This document shows positions 31,440 to 43,700 of a stretch of DNA of 64,000 nucleotides, piece by piece. The position numbers and the translations under genes are program-made. Within the stretch, counting starts at the first letter, position 1. The number at the start of each line of letters is the position of its first letter. Below the pieces are notes generated by a model that saw only the letters and a list, made by a program, of their open reading frames with translations, was not told the origin of the DNA and ran no database searches. Source of the DNA: Limnoperna fortunei (lineage: Eukaryota > Mollusca > Bivalvia > Mytilida > Modiolidae); the NCBI GenBank assembly GCA_944474755.1, contig OX104125.1, positions 47,007,599-47,071,598 on the forward strand, given 5' to 3'.

Positions 31440-31925
31440 GCACAGGAATATCTATAAATTCATAAAAACCAACTAAGGTAAGTTGTGATCACACAAAGGG
31501 TGATAAGTTATTACATGTACAAGTGGGTGTATGTAGCCAAGATGGGGACCGGTGTTCCAAAATATAAACGAATTTCCAATCATCCAAATTCATGCAAAAA
31601 ACACATAAAACCTACTTTAAGCAGTCTACTACACAGGAGTATCTATAAATTTTCATAAAAACCAAGGTTTGTTGTGATCACACCAAAGTGTGATGAAGTT
31701 ATCCCATTCACAAATGGGTGTATGGTCGGTGTATGTAGCCAAGATGGGGACCGGTGTTCCAAAATATAAACAAATTTCCAATCATCCAAATTCATGCAAA
31801 AAAACACATAAAACCTACTTTAAGCAGTCTACTACACAGGAGTATCTATAAATTTTCATAAAAACCAAGGTTTGTTGTGATCACACAAATGGGTGATGAA
31901 GTTATCCCATTCACAAATGGGGTCG
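31440..31925. repeat. About 200-bp tandem repeat, 2.4 units, within the hAT-like element
   Basis: Units start CACAGGARTATCTATAAATT at 31440, 31632 and 31835 (the last partial). They contain AAGATGGGGACCGGTGTTCC and CCAATCATCCAAATTCATGC. Very high similarity between units 2 and 3 suggests recent expansion. Confidence 0.9.
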
Positions 31926-32582
31926 ACTGAATGAAAAAACCGCTACGATATTACGCACATGTTAGACAACATTTTCGTATTGTTTTCTGGCTAAATGTGG
32001 AATGACAACTTGTAATTTAACGAAATCATAATTCATAAGTGAATAATAAACTATAAAAAATAAATACTTACTATTATTGAACTATATTTTCGTGAAATAA
32101 CCAATTTCGAGAGAGAAAAAATTCCAAGCACACTAACAATAAAATGGCGGAATGTTAATTCCGGAAACGGAACGGAGCGGATACGTCGAATTTCAGCCGT
32201 GGCACAGAAATATCGAACTGTAATATAGGTTTAATTAGGAGTGACATGTCCCGTTAGTATAGACTGTCCCTGTGATAATTGACCTGTTAGAAAGCAACAT
32301 CCCATTTGGAAACAACTACCCAACAACACTCTAGAAGTACGTAAAGCAGAGGTCAAAGCCAAAATCATAACTAGGATTTACACCCTTTAGTCTGACCGGT
32401 CAAGATTCACCAAGAGAAGACATCATCTGCCTCCTATGTAATAATGCCACAGAAGATACTAGTCACTTCTTACTTGGACTTCCGCTTCCGGTAGCACATG
32501 GCGGAATTTTTATTTGACTGAAAAAAAAAATGATGTAAACACCCCTTGCAACGCAATTTAATAGAAGAAATCAACTCCTAAC

Positions 32583-34402
32583 ATGCCATCAAAAACATAT
32601 TATAGTGTGGCGAGAGGCCTGATGACGGGCATTTATACACAATGGAGCGTATGCGAAAAAAACATACACAAAGTACCCCACGCCGTTTTCAAAGGTTTTA
32701 AAAAGATTGACCAAGCTGTGTCTTTCCTCATCGCATCACCAATTTATCCCAATTGTGAGTCTATTCCCGTGTTTGATGACACTTCCATTATTAAACAACC
32801 AAAGTATCATGGTCATGTGTGTTCTAACAATGTATGCTCAGAAGAATATATTGATAAGTCCATACTGGACATAGACCTTGTCAAATTAGACAAAACTGAA
32901 AATGACAATATAGAATCAGAAGATTCTGAAGAAACCCTTATCAAAGTTGTTGATGACAGCATCGCTAACGCCATGGCGAGTGAAACAAATGTCCATGTCA
33001 CTAAAAACATACAATCCAAAGAATGTACCCAAAACTGTAACACAGAACAAGATCAACATATGATACAATGTCATAACTGTCATCAGTGGACCCACTATCT
33101 TTGTACACAGCTCCCTTCTTACCATCTTTACACCCTTACACATACAAGTAGGAGATATACCTGTGAGAAGTGTTCTGAAGTACCCACAACTTTTAAAGAT
33201 AAATGGAACATAAAACCACCCATTCACTTATCTAAAAAAGATCTGAACACATCTGAAAAACCTATGATGTCCCAAGTCAACACTTCTGGTAATAATGAAC
33301 AAATTGACACCTGGCAAATTGTACAAAGACTTGAAGAATCGCTTGTCAAGACCATCACTCTGACTCATCAAAACAACCAGGATGAAACAATAAATAATCT
33401 TAAGTTGGAGATTGCAAGAAACAATAACATTGAACAACAACTGAAAACAATCAGTTCTAAAATGCAAAGTGATGAAACTATCAACAGTTTGAATCATATC
33501 AAAAGACAAATAGATGGCCTGAAGGAATCAAATACAGATCTGATCAACAGCATGGCCCAGCTAAGCTCCAACACAATGACAGTGAACTTAACACTTGACA
33601 ACACAAGAAAGATGCTAAGTGAAAACACTAAGACCAACGAATCAATAACTCAGAACTTAGTATTGATCAATGAAAAACTACAGCAAAATTCAAAAAGTCT
33701 TGATAAGAATGACAATCAAAAGAGTAGTAGTCCTAAGTTAGTACAAAATAGAAGATCAGAACCTGTACGCGTGGACAATAGAACACCTTCAACTCCCCTA
33801 AGAAACCGATACACTCCCTTACAAGATCTTGAACAGGAACATAGCATGGATAATGACAAGGCAGCCAAAAAGATACTTATTATGGGAAACTCGCATGTAA
33901 AACTAATCCGGACTCAACATTTTTTGCCTGATAGCATTGTACACAAATATGTAGGTTTTTCTTTCTCTGAAGTAGAAGAAAAAATGGAAGAATTAGATAA
34001 TGATTATGATTGTATTTTCCTTCACATTTTTACCAATGATATTAGAAATGAGGTAGCAGAAAATGTTGTAGATATGTGTATTAGTTTCATAAATAAACTA
34101 AAATCACACTGTAGATTTGCTAAGATTATTGTATCACTTCCAGAAAATATCAGAAAATATTGCACTGTAACATCTTATTACAATATAGATTTTTACAAGA
34201 AAATGATGTAACTCTCTGCGAAAACAATATGTTGTATAGTAGAGAACATGGTATCAAAAAGTTTTTTGAAAGGAAAGGTCTTCATCTTAATCAGGAAGGC
34301 TTGAAAGTTTTTATTTCAAACATGAAGCACACTCTTAGGGCTGCACTTGAAATTCCTTTTCAAAAGAGACTACAAAGTTCGAGAAAACAACCAAAAATAT
34401 AA
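32583..34402 (+). pseudogene. L-B ORF1: PHD finger, coiled coil, SGNH esterase
   Basis: ATG at 32583; 542 codons to a stop at 34211, then the homologous frame continues from about 34195 to 34402 after a 1-nt frameshift. Domains: a PHD-type Cys4-His-Cys3 zinc finger at residues about 147-198 (CTQNC, MIQCHNCHQWTHYLC, YTCEKC); a Gln/Asn-rich coiled-coil region at about 235-400; an SGNH hydrolase-like esterase from about 428 with MGNSH (block I), HIFTND (block III) and, beyond the frameshift, KGLHLNQEG (block V). In CR1-like LINEs ORF1 is the RNA-binding partner for the RT; the role of the esterase is not settled. Start chosen because it is the first ATG after a 108-bp 5' UTR and is followed by a long uninterrupted frame. 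Confidence 0.88.
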
Positions 34403-35293
34403 AGGCAGCCACAATTTCAAGGGCGAAGGCCATAAAATGTTCTATCCATTCCCTCCATATTTTGGAAACTTACAAAATTCATGGATTAATTAGAAGACAG
34501 TACAATACAGAATCACACAATTTGAATTTAAATTCTTGTTCTATATGAAAAAAATAATAAAACAAAACAATAGTTTTATTTTACAGTTTTTTTGTTTTTT
34601 TTTTACTGGTGTGTTAGGAGTTGGATACACAGTTTATATTGTTTATGTATAATAATAAATTTAATCAACAGATTGGTGTATATGGTATACATAGGCTGTC
34701 ATGAACTTTAATATGGTACCTGTACAAAAATGAATATGTCATATATTAAATAAACAATAACTTGTATTGCCTATTACCATGTCATGAACTTTAATATGGT
34801 ACCTGTACAAAAATGCCTATTACCATGTCATGAACTTTAATATGGTACCTGTACAAAAATGAATATGTCATATATTAAGTAAACCATAATTTGTAATTTG
34901 TATTGCCCATGACCATGTTTACATACATTCTTCTTACTTATTACTTTACATGGATTGTACAATGCACTTGTATTCTATTATTTAATTCATGACCAATTTA
35001 TAAAAACTCTTTGGTACCTAATGTACACAGCTATTGTAATCAGAGACTAAAGAAAGATAACTCTTGTTTAAAATAAATAAATAAATAAGAATGGGTCATT
35101 GATAAATAACAGGAATAGGTATTATTTGGTATCCTTGATCATGAAGGTCTTGAATTATGTTTATTACATGTTCATATGTTCATATGTCATACATAGTAAT
35201 GTCATTTAAATCCATGTGTTGATTGTTTACAATTCCATCCATTGTGTTATAAGGGTTAAAAGTTTACATTCAATTTTTTTTCAATTGAATACT
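34403..35293 (+). repeat. L-B inter-ORF spacer with 38-bp tandem repeats
   Basis: Non-coding spacer of about 890 bp. ATGTCATGAACTTTAATATG plus GTACCTGTACAAAAATG occurs three times (about 34697-34732, 34781-34817, 34826-34861), interleaved with AATATGTCATATATTAA. A possible site for internal promoter or re-initiation signals; that is speculation. Confidence 0.75.
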
Positions 35294-38200
35294 ATGAGTG
35301 TTGTAGGAAAACAATATGTAAAGCATAAACTACATATTTCAAGTTGGAATATCAATGGCTATAAGCATAAGGGTTTTAACAAGTACAGTGACCCAAGGTT
35401 TTTAAAAGACATTGCTGACAAAGATATAATTTGTTTAAGTGAAACTCATTGTTCTTTAAATGATTCACTGACACTACCAGGATTTAAATCTATCCATCTC
35501 ATTAGACCTAAATCAAAGAAAACAAATAAAATTTCAGGTGGCTTGTCAGTTTTTATTCGAAATGAACTAAAAATAGGGGTAAAATTTTTAGAACATAAAA
35601 CAAATGACTATATATGGCTAAAGTTAGATAAAGAATTCTTTGGCTTAAGACAGGATTTATTTATATGCTTTATTTATAATCCTCCAGCTGCATCTACATA
35701 TACACAATCTCTTGCAGAAAATTTATTTGAATGCATAGAAAAGGACATTAGAAAACACTCTCAAACAGGAAATATTTTGTTAGCTGGAGATATGAATGCT
35801 AGGACAGGCAATTGTGAATTAGATTTCATAGAATCCGATTCAAATGATACTAATATAACTGATGATGAATATGTTCCTGATAATAATATCCCTATAAGAT
35901 TTAGTAAAGACAATATAACCTCAAGTAGAGGAAAAGAACTAAATGATCTCTGTATATACTCTGGTTTAAGAATTCTAAATGGTAGAACTTTGGGTGACCT
36001 CTCTGGTCAAATGACTTGTCATACCCCCAATGGGAGTAGTGTTGTAGACTATATTATTGCTTCCGAACAACTTCTGTCAAAGATATCATTTTTTAAAGTT
36101 CATAAGCTAATTGGGGATTTATCTGACCATTGTCAGGTATCCACAATGATAAATGTTAATGTTAAACTTATAAATAACAATGAAAAATTAATTAAGCTGC
36201 CATCTCAATATGTATGGAATGATAATTCAGCCCAGCTGTTCCAGGAGGCACTTAACTCTCCTGAAATAAGGTATAAAATTGAAAAACTTAACGTTCAAGA
36301 TTATTCTGATAACACTGAATTGATGATCTGTGATCTGAATTTGATTTATAAAGAAGCAGCTGAAACATCCATAAAAAGGAAAATATTTTCTAATAAACAA
36401 AGCAAGAATAAAAAAGTAAATAAACAACCAAAATGGTTCAATTTGGCCTTAGCTAATATGAAAAAGAAGTTAAATGAAAGAGCATTATTATTAGAAAAGT
36501 ATCCAAAAGACCAAGTAATAAGAGGTTCTTTTTTTAGTTTTCTCAAAGTGTACAGAAAACTGAGAAAAAGAACCAAGAGAGAATACTATAATAATGTAAT
36601 AGGACAACTTGATTCTCTTCATGAAAATAACCCACAAAAATATTGGTCCCTTCTACATGATCTATCCCAACATGAAAAATCTTCAGTTGGATCAGAAATT
36701 ACTGCTGAACTTTGGAAAACATACTTCCAGGATCTCAACAGAGAACCTGCAATTCATCCGTTTGACATTGATAACTTACTTAATAATCTAGAAAAAGAAA
36801 ATATATTTTCAGAGCTTGATATAACTATTAAAAATTCTGAAATTTCGAAAGCCATAAGTTCGTTAAAAAATAAAAAATCTTGTGGTTTTGATCTCATTTC
36901 CAATGAAATGATTAAAAACAGCCAGACAATTCTTTTAAATTCATTAAATAAAACATTTAATACAATACTTAGCACTGGCAAATATCCTAAAGAATGGTCA
37001 AGAGGATATATTGTTCCCATTTTTAAGAGTGGAACAAAAGATGATCCCTCAAATTATAGAGGAATCACTGTAGTTAGCAATCTTGGTAAACTATTTGCCA
37101 AAATATTAAATAATAGATTAGAAAACTTTATGATATCTAGAAATATTATCAAGAAAGAACAAATAGGTTTTTGTAGAGGTAAAAGGACTGTAGACCATGT
37201 TTTTGTATTAAAAACCTTAATAGACAAATATACACAAGGAGAGACCAAACAGCTTTTTTCTTGCTTTGTAGATTTTAGAAAAGCATTCGACATGGTCTGG
37301 CATAAAGGTTTATTTTATAAATTAAGGAAAATAGGAGCAAGTGACCTATTCTATAATATTATAAAACAAATGTATGGTAATACTGAACTATCAGTTAAAA
37401 TAGGAAAAAAATATGTCACTGACAGCTTCCAATCCAATATTGGAGTTAGACAAGGTGATAACTTGAGCCCCAACCTCTTTAAAATATTCATAAACGACCT
37501 GCCAGAAATTTTTGAAACAGATTGTGATCCTGTTAATCTTAATAATGTTAATTTAAACTGTTTATGCAGATGACCTTGTATTGGTATCAAAAACTGCAGA
37601 GGGGCTTCAGAAATCTATTAACAAATTTTGAAAAGGGCAGAACATACAAATACCTTGGACTTAATTTTTCAACCTGCGGATCCTTCACGGAAGCTAAAAG
37701 TGACCTATATAATCGAGGACTTAAAGCGCTTTATAAAATGACTAAATGTTTTGAATCTAAAAGACCTAGCATAAAAACAATTATGCACCTATTTGATCAT
37801 AATGTGAAACCTGTTTTGTTATATGGTAGTGAGATATGGGGTTGTTTTATTGGTAATAAGCTAAAGAAAGATGATTATTGTCTTACTTAAAAATTACTTA
37901 ACAAATTAAAACAGGAACATGTTCACTTGAAATTTTGCAAATATTTATTAGGGGTAGGAAAAAGGTCAACATCTTCAGCAGTAATGGGAGAATTGGGAAG
38001 GTATCCACTTTACACCAACATATTCACTTATATGTTTAAGTACTTTCAACGTTTATACTCTTCTGATGACATTTTACTAAAAAATGCTTATGAAGAATCA
38101 GTAAATCTAGATAATGCAGGTAAAAGCAGTTGGTGTAGTTGCATCAAATCTATCATGAAAAATCTAAATATTAACCTCAATATGTGCATAACATCCAAGT

Positions 38201-38709
38201 ATAACATTAAATCACTTATTATTAATAAAGTAAAAATTATTTACAACAAAATTTGGAAAGATGATATATTCAATGATAATAAGAGTAGGTCTGGAAATAA
38301 ACTGAGAACCTACAGACTACTTAAAAATATTTTTTCATATGAACCTTATTTAGACTATCTTTCTGAAAATAAAAGGAAAATGTTCACAAAATTTAGAATT
38401 AGTGCACATAAGTTAGCGATAGAAATAGGAAGATATAAAAATATTCCTGCAGAAAATAGAATTTGTGGGTTGTGCGACGCGGGAGTGGGAGATGAAATCC
38501 ATTTTCTACTCCAGTGTCAAAAACTGAACAAAGAAAGATCAAAATTTTTGCAGGAAATAAATAATATTAATAATAACTTTAGTAGGTTGGATACCACTTC
38601 CCAATTCACTTGGCTATTATCATCTGAAGACAAGATAATAATATACAAACTAACTGATTATTTACTAATTATTAACAGTGAGAGAAATAAAATTCTTGAT
38701 GCAAAATAA
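35294..38709 (+). pseudogene. L-B ORF2: AP endonuclease and reverse transcriptase
   Basis: Probable start ATG at 35294. Endonuclease (residues about 10-290): SSWNINGY, LSETHC, IYNPP, GDMNARTG, VVDYIIAS and LSDHC contain the expected Asn, Glu, Tyr, Asp-Asn, Asp and Asp-His residues. RT follows, with GIPK-type block YPKEWSRGYIVPIFKSG, NYRGITVVSN, QIGFCRGKRT, FVDFRKAFD and IGVRQGDNLSPNLF. The catalytic YADD (37563-37574) is encoded but a frameshift just before it breaks the frame. About 45 codons are missing near 37625 compared with L-E, between SINKF and KYLGLNF. A TAA at 37888-37890 interrupts the C-terminal part, which carries CGLCDAG...EIHFLLQC and ends at 38709. Inactive copy. Confidence 0.9.
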
Positions 38710-38996
38710 TTATACATGCATTATTATATTTTAAAGCATATATTTATGTAGCTTTCACTTGGGTCACTGTGCTGGTTATAATAATTGTTGATTTGTGTAA
38801 TATACATTGATTTTTCACATTTTCATTGGTTTTCATTTGCTTTTTTTTTTATTTTACATTTTCTTTGAAATTATTAATTTTGTTTAGAACAATCATTCTT
38901 TATTTTGTAACTTTAAAGTTGTATAGCTCTTCATGGGCGTCTTAATTGACAAATAAACATATTCTATTCTATTCTATTCTATTCTATTCTATTCTA
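38710..38996 (+). other. L-B 3' UTR and (ATTCT)n tail
   Basis: Short AT-rich UTR ending CTTAATTGACAAATAAACAT and about six ATTCT repeats. Microsatellite tails rather than poly(A) are usual for CR1/L2-like LINEs. Confidence 0.8.
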
Positions 38997-39410
38997 TTCT
39001 TACTAGATTGTACAACTCTATCGCCTGAACAAGTTTATGAACACTCTCAAAAGATAAGTAAAAAGCCATGAACAATGCAACTGTTTTGAAAAACTACAAG
39101 ATCAAATGCTTCTACTGAAACTCATACTGGAACCATCCTCCACAATGTTATGGCCATACATGCACAGGATGAAACCAACCAATTATAAGTAACCGGAAGG
39201 GATTACCAGAACCCTCTGTTATGGTCTACATACCAGAAGAGCCTACCTAATTAAGACTAAATAATGAACAGTCCCGGTCAGCAATTTCAACAGTGTATAT
39301 ATCATGTATATTGGTGACGGTGCGGATATTTTTCAATATCCGCTTTAAATGGGAGTGATCCTTAGACAGGATGAAACTCCAGGATGTAAGATGTAAGATG
39401 TAAGTAAACT

Positions 39411-40270
39411 AGTGCTAAATAACTCAAACTTATTGTTGTTCAATACATATAATGTTTTTACCTATGTTTAATTTGTTATATGGAAGTATTTTTTACTTAG
39501 TGCTTTAGTTCAGTTAAATACAACTCGTAGTCGATATTTCACAGAAAAAAATAATAAAAAACTACATTACTCTATTTATTACTTAATATTTACTTTACTT
39601 ATGTCTTTCGTCTATATCCTAGATTTCTATTGGTTCAAACCGTTACAGAAGACAGTTCACGTCCATTTCAAATTCTATTGATTGAATTATGTTACAAAAC
39701 ATATATACCACGCATTTTACCCTTTAACCTATTTAAACTACTCGACGCAAGCGTCTCTGACTTTAAATACGTTAACTGGTAAAAGGTGTGGTATATATAA
39801 TACTTAGGTTGGTCTACTAAATATTCACAAAACTCATTTTATACTTAAAATTTCAAATGGAAAAACGTGAACACACCTCAGAAGTATACTAATTTCAAAT
39901 ATTAAGAACAAACATAAATGCAAAGAGCAGACGTTTGGTTATTTTAATTATCCAGTCATGATCTTTGTACAAACATTAAATAAAACTTAAAGAATCACGC
40001 TGTGACGTCATTGTCTTCACTAGTTTACGCTGGTGTTCATTGTTACATTCAAGTAATGATTGTAGGCCCTAATACGTGTTTGTGGTAAACAAACAAACGA
40101 ACAAAACAAAGTGGTAAGTTAGGGAGCTAACTAAGGCAAGCAAACATTGTCTTACGAGTATTCTGTGAACATCGATAGAAGTTATATTTTGCAGTAAGAC
40201 AATTTTTGGAAGAAACAAGTTTTTAATTTTCCATAAAATTTCAGTTGGAATTTAGTCTTTTGGTTCTATA
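39411..40270. other. No recognisable feature
   Basis: AT-rich DNA; contains TGACGTCA (CRE-like) at about 40002-40009 but no gene. Confidence 0.4.
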
Positions 40271-40469
40271 GTCGGTGTAATTTGGTGGAGGTTTTATGCC
40301 TGACAAATAAAATGAAAAAATTGACGCATTTGACAATGCTAAATATTTTGACGAAATAATTGATTTCAAAATATATTTTTTCGGATCTGCGTAAGGAGCA
40401 TAAGCTTGACCCTACCCGGTAAGCAGTTTTTATTTGTCAGTCAAAAAACCTCCACCAAATTTGACCGAC
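40271..40469. mobile_element. Small MITE-like inverted-repeat element, about 199 bp
   Basis: GTCGGTGTAATTTGGTGGAG at 40271 pairs with CTCCACCAAATTTGACCGAC ending at 40469. Pairing continues with GCCTGACAAATAAAA / TTTTATTTGTCAG. The arms are 40-45 bp around a unique 110-bp centre. No clear target duplication. Confidence 0.75.
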
Positions 40470-40788
40470 ATTGACCTTTTCTACCTCAATTCTGCAAATT
40501 ATAAGGGATTGGTACTAAATCTAGTGTTATTTAGTGTTTACCACATGATCCGTAATTAATAAAATTTCCAGATGTTAAATAACAAGAATAGAATACAAGA
40601 ATACAAGTTTATTGGCCAATTATGGGCCCTCAAGGGGCAAATACAGCACAACATGTATGATTATTACAGTACATAAATAACATAGATTATAAATTTCAAT
40701 GGCAAACAAATATTAGTCATAGAGAATGGGGAAAAAAAAATTGGGGTATCATAGCTATTAATGGACCTTAAATAGAACATAGCTTAAG

Positions 40789-43700
40789 TTATGTTACATT
40801 CCTGCAGAAAGCTACGGAAGCCTTGGAGGGCCATTTTGACTTTTAACTTTTAACTTACTAATTCTGACTTTTTTGTTTTGAGTTTTGACTATTGACTTAT
40901 GATACAAGCCGACTGGGGACATTTTCACTTTTAACTTTTGACTTTCAACCTTTTGACTATTGACTTTTGCCTTTTGACTTTTGACTTCAGACTTTTTACG
41001 TAAGCCGTGAAGGGACATTTTTGTTTAGTTTATAATGTCTTTCAACTTCTTACAATTGACTTTTTACTTTTCAACTTATGACTTTCAAGGCGGGAAACAA
41101 TGTTCAAAGACAATCTCACCTTAGTTAGATTTACTAAAACCTTTTAATTATAAAAATGTGAGCTCACTGACACAAATATCTTCAGGAAAAGAGCAAATTC
41201 CACAACCTCCTTTGTATTTTTGTATGAGTTAATCAATTTTATACAGAAAATTTACTTCTTTATGCTATTGTATACGTCTATAAACCAATCGTAATATGAA
41301 ATTTCAATAATCGCATTATTTCTGTAACACACTTCATTCTGACTTTTTATTTTGTGTAACGTGCTCGGTGTTAAAAGTCAACAAATTGGATTTCTGGAGA
41401 AAGAGACAGTTGTTTTTTTACAAAAGTCAATAAATCGCATCGGACAGCGAGACATAGATTTACAATTGATATAATGGAAAATTTTGGGGTTTGTGCAACT
41501 GTACAATCTTCAATTTTTCCAGCCCAAAAAGTCATAAATTGAAAAGTAAAAAGTCAAGTGTAAGAAGTTGAAAGACATAAATGTCCCTTCAAGGCTTACG
41601 TAAAAAGTAAGAAGTCAAAAGTCAAAAGACAAAAGTCGATAGTCAAAAGGTTGAAAGTCATAAAATAAAAGTGAAAATGTCCCCAGTCGGCTTGTATAAC
41701 AAGTCAATAGTCAAAACTCAAAACAAAAAAGTCAGAATTAGTAAGTTAAAAGTTAAAAGTCAAAATGGCCCTCCAAGGCTTCCGTAAAAAGCAACTCAAC
41801 TGGTCAACAATTTCAGAATTTTCACAACTAAAACACCAGAAAATTTTGTCAGATGCAGAAAGGTTTTCAAAGTTAATGTTATAATTTTTCACAATATTAA
41901 AAAGTAAATTTCTTTTGGCATCAAATTTAGGACACTCTGAGAAATAATGAACTTCGTCTTCAACCCTTTTTAGGTCACATTTATCACATATTCCAAGATC
42001 TAATGGGGTCATAGGTTTAGTGTATCTACCCAGTTCAACTTTAAGTTGATGATTACTTATTCTAAATTTAGCAAAACACCTCCTTTTATCAAACGTTTTA
42101 ATTATATCCAAATATTGTTCATAACCAAAGTTACATTTGATTTTGAAATACATGTACATTCTTAGTTTACTTTCTTCAGCAATGAGTTTTTCTCTAAGCT
42201 GGTACCATAAATTTCTGTATAAATCTTTAAGGTGCTTGCCAATAGAATATTTAGCATAATTTTTGTTCAGGGCCAATGAGCTACTCTCCACAGGAATATT
42301 TAAAATGTTCAGCAGGGAGACTAACGAACCATACCAGGAGTCTACTCCATTGTTATGCATTGATTTCATTTCTGTAAATGCATCATTTAACAATTCAGTA
42401 GGTGAATTATTCAACCTGTGCCAGTACTTCAAAACAGATTTAAAACAGTCAAATACTATTGGATATTGACCAAATTCTGACATTACAGCAAAGTTTGAAG
42501 CTTTTTTACTGACACCAAGTAAATATTTCAAAAAATGTATTTCCATTTTTTCGCAAGGGAAGACACCAGTAAGTCTCGTAAAATCACATAACGAATCCCT
42601 ATTAAATGATTTAGGTAGATAGCATCCCCAGATTTCAGAGCTATAATTAAGAATAGCCTTAATTGTATGGTTAAATATATGTAAAGAAGACTTGATGCTT
42701 GGTCCAAGGGACAACAGATCCGCCTTGAGTTTATATAATGCTTTAGTTGCTTTATTAAATAAATCATGCTTTGCCTCGGTAAAAGAGCCTGATATAGAGA
42801 ATAAAATTCCAAGATATTTGTACTTCCGAATACTTTCTATAGAGTTGCCTCTGAAAGTAAATTGATCATTAATGAGTCTGCCTGGCTTATTGAAAATAAG
42901 CACTTTAGTTTTTGAAGTATTGACATCAATACACCAATCATCACAAAAATTTTCTAATAAATTTAAACTATTTTGAAGGCCAGAGGCTGATTTCGATAAC
43001 AGAACAGCATCATCAGCGTATAGAAGGCAGTTGATTCTATGATTATTAAGATATACATGATCTAAAGAGGACTCAAGATATTTTGGAAGATCATTAATAA
43101 AAATTTTAAAAAGATTTGGACTCAGGACATCACCTTGACGGACTCCAATACTTGAGGCAAAGGACTCAGTTAACTCTTGTCCCACTTTCACAGAAAGCAA
43201 TGATTTAGAATACATATTTTTTAATAAACTATAAAACAGGCCACCTATTCCATTTTGCAATATTTTAATGTATATTGCATCATGGAGAACTGTATCAAAT
43301 GCCTTTCTAAAGTCCACAAAACAGGCATAAAGTTTTTTATTTGAATTGGTATATTTGTCTATTATAGTTTTTAATACAAACATATGATCAGAAGGCCTTG
43401 ATTTTTTGGTAAAGCCAATTTGAAAAGGTGAAATCAGTTTATGCTGTTCCAGAAATTTATCAAGCCTGCTGTTGAAAATGGAGTTAAACAGTTTGCCTAA
43501 ACAACTAGTTATTGCTATTCCCCTCTAGTTTTCAGGATTACTGCGGTCACCTGATTTGAAGATAGGGCTAAGGTAACCTGCAGACCAATTATTGGGATAA
43601 AATCCAGATAAAAGTATAGTGTTAAATAACTTTTTGATACAAAGTAGCAGATGAGTTTCTCCAGATTTTAAGATATTATTATTTATCAATTGCAGACCAC

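Larger units (their letters stand above)
30667..32272. mobile_element. Non-autonomous hAT-like DNA transposon, 1606 bp
   Basis: Perfect 32-bp terminal inverted repeats: CAGGGACAGTCTATACTAAC plus GGGACATGTCAC at 30667-30698, mirrored at 32241-32272. It is flanked by TGATAAT (30660-30666 and 32273-32279), a 7-8-bp duplication. CAGGG termini with an approximately 8-bp duplication are typical of hAT elements. No transposase frame is visible. The interior has two sets of tandem repeats, so mobility would depend on a transposase encoded elsewhere. Confidence 0.88.
30596..32323. repeat. Short L-C segment duplicated around the hAT-like element
   Basis: ACCTTGATAAT.GACCTGTTAG through CATTTGGAAACAACTACCC occurs at 30598-30650 and again at 32273-32323. 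A trailing AACACCTTGATAAT directly abuts the left end of the element. L-C therefore had a local tandem duplication at the insertion site, besides the 7-bp target duplication. Confidence 0.7.
32475..38996 (+). mobile_element. LINE L-B, full-length CR1-like retrotransposon
   Basis: A 6.5-kb element with 5' UTR (32475-32582), ORF1 with PHD finger and esterase, an inter-ORF spacer with short tandem repeats, ORF2 with endonuclease and reverse transcriptase, a short 3' UTR and an (ATTCT)n tail (about 38967-38996). The boundaries are set by the TTCTTACT duplication and the restored L-C frame. Full length but not active: ORF1 and ORF2 each have a frameshift, and ORF2 has an internal deletion and a premature stop. 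PHD plus SGNH esterase in ORF1 is known for CR1-clade LINEs; the clade call rests on that. Confidence 0.9.
32467..39004. repeat. 8-bp target-site duplication of LINE L-B
   Basis: TTCTTACT at 32467-32474 and 38997-39004. Removing L-B rejoins the L-C reading frame (SHFLL then DCTTL) exactly as in the uninterrupted copy at 29.6 kb, which confirms both ends of L-B. Confidence 0.9.
30090..39410 (+). mobile_element. LINE L-C relic, split by three later insertions
   Basis: Pieces of one LINE copy occur in order at 30090-30287, 30476-30666, 32273-32474 and 39005-39410. They encode IVDRQMLTFLGNILQND, VLEKYHLPTLQELF, STLQHLDNRPVRKQHPIWKQ, then CLLCNNATEDTSHFLL joined across L-B to DCTTLSPEQVYEHS. The 3' end has a small hairpin (GCGGATAT / ATATCCGC near 39327-39349) and a (GATGTAA)n tail at 39385-39407. 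Interruptions: 30288-30475 (LINE tail, minus), 30667-32272 (hAT-like), 32475-38996 (L-B). This gives relative ages: L-C is older than all three. Confidence 0.85.

Noticed and set aside
36227..37590. Several 60-90-codon minus-strand frames within L-B ORF2
   Set aside because: Antisense shadows of the reverse transcriptase gene.
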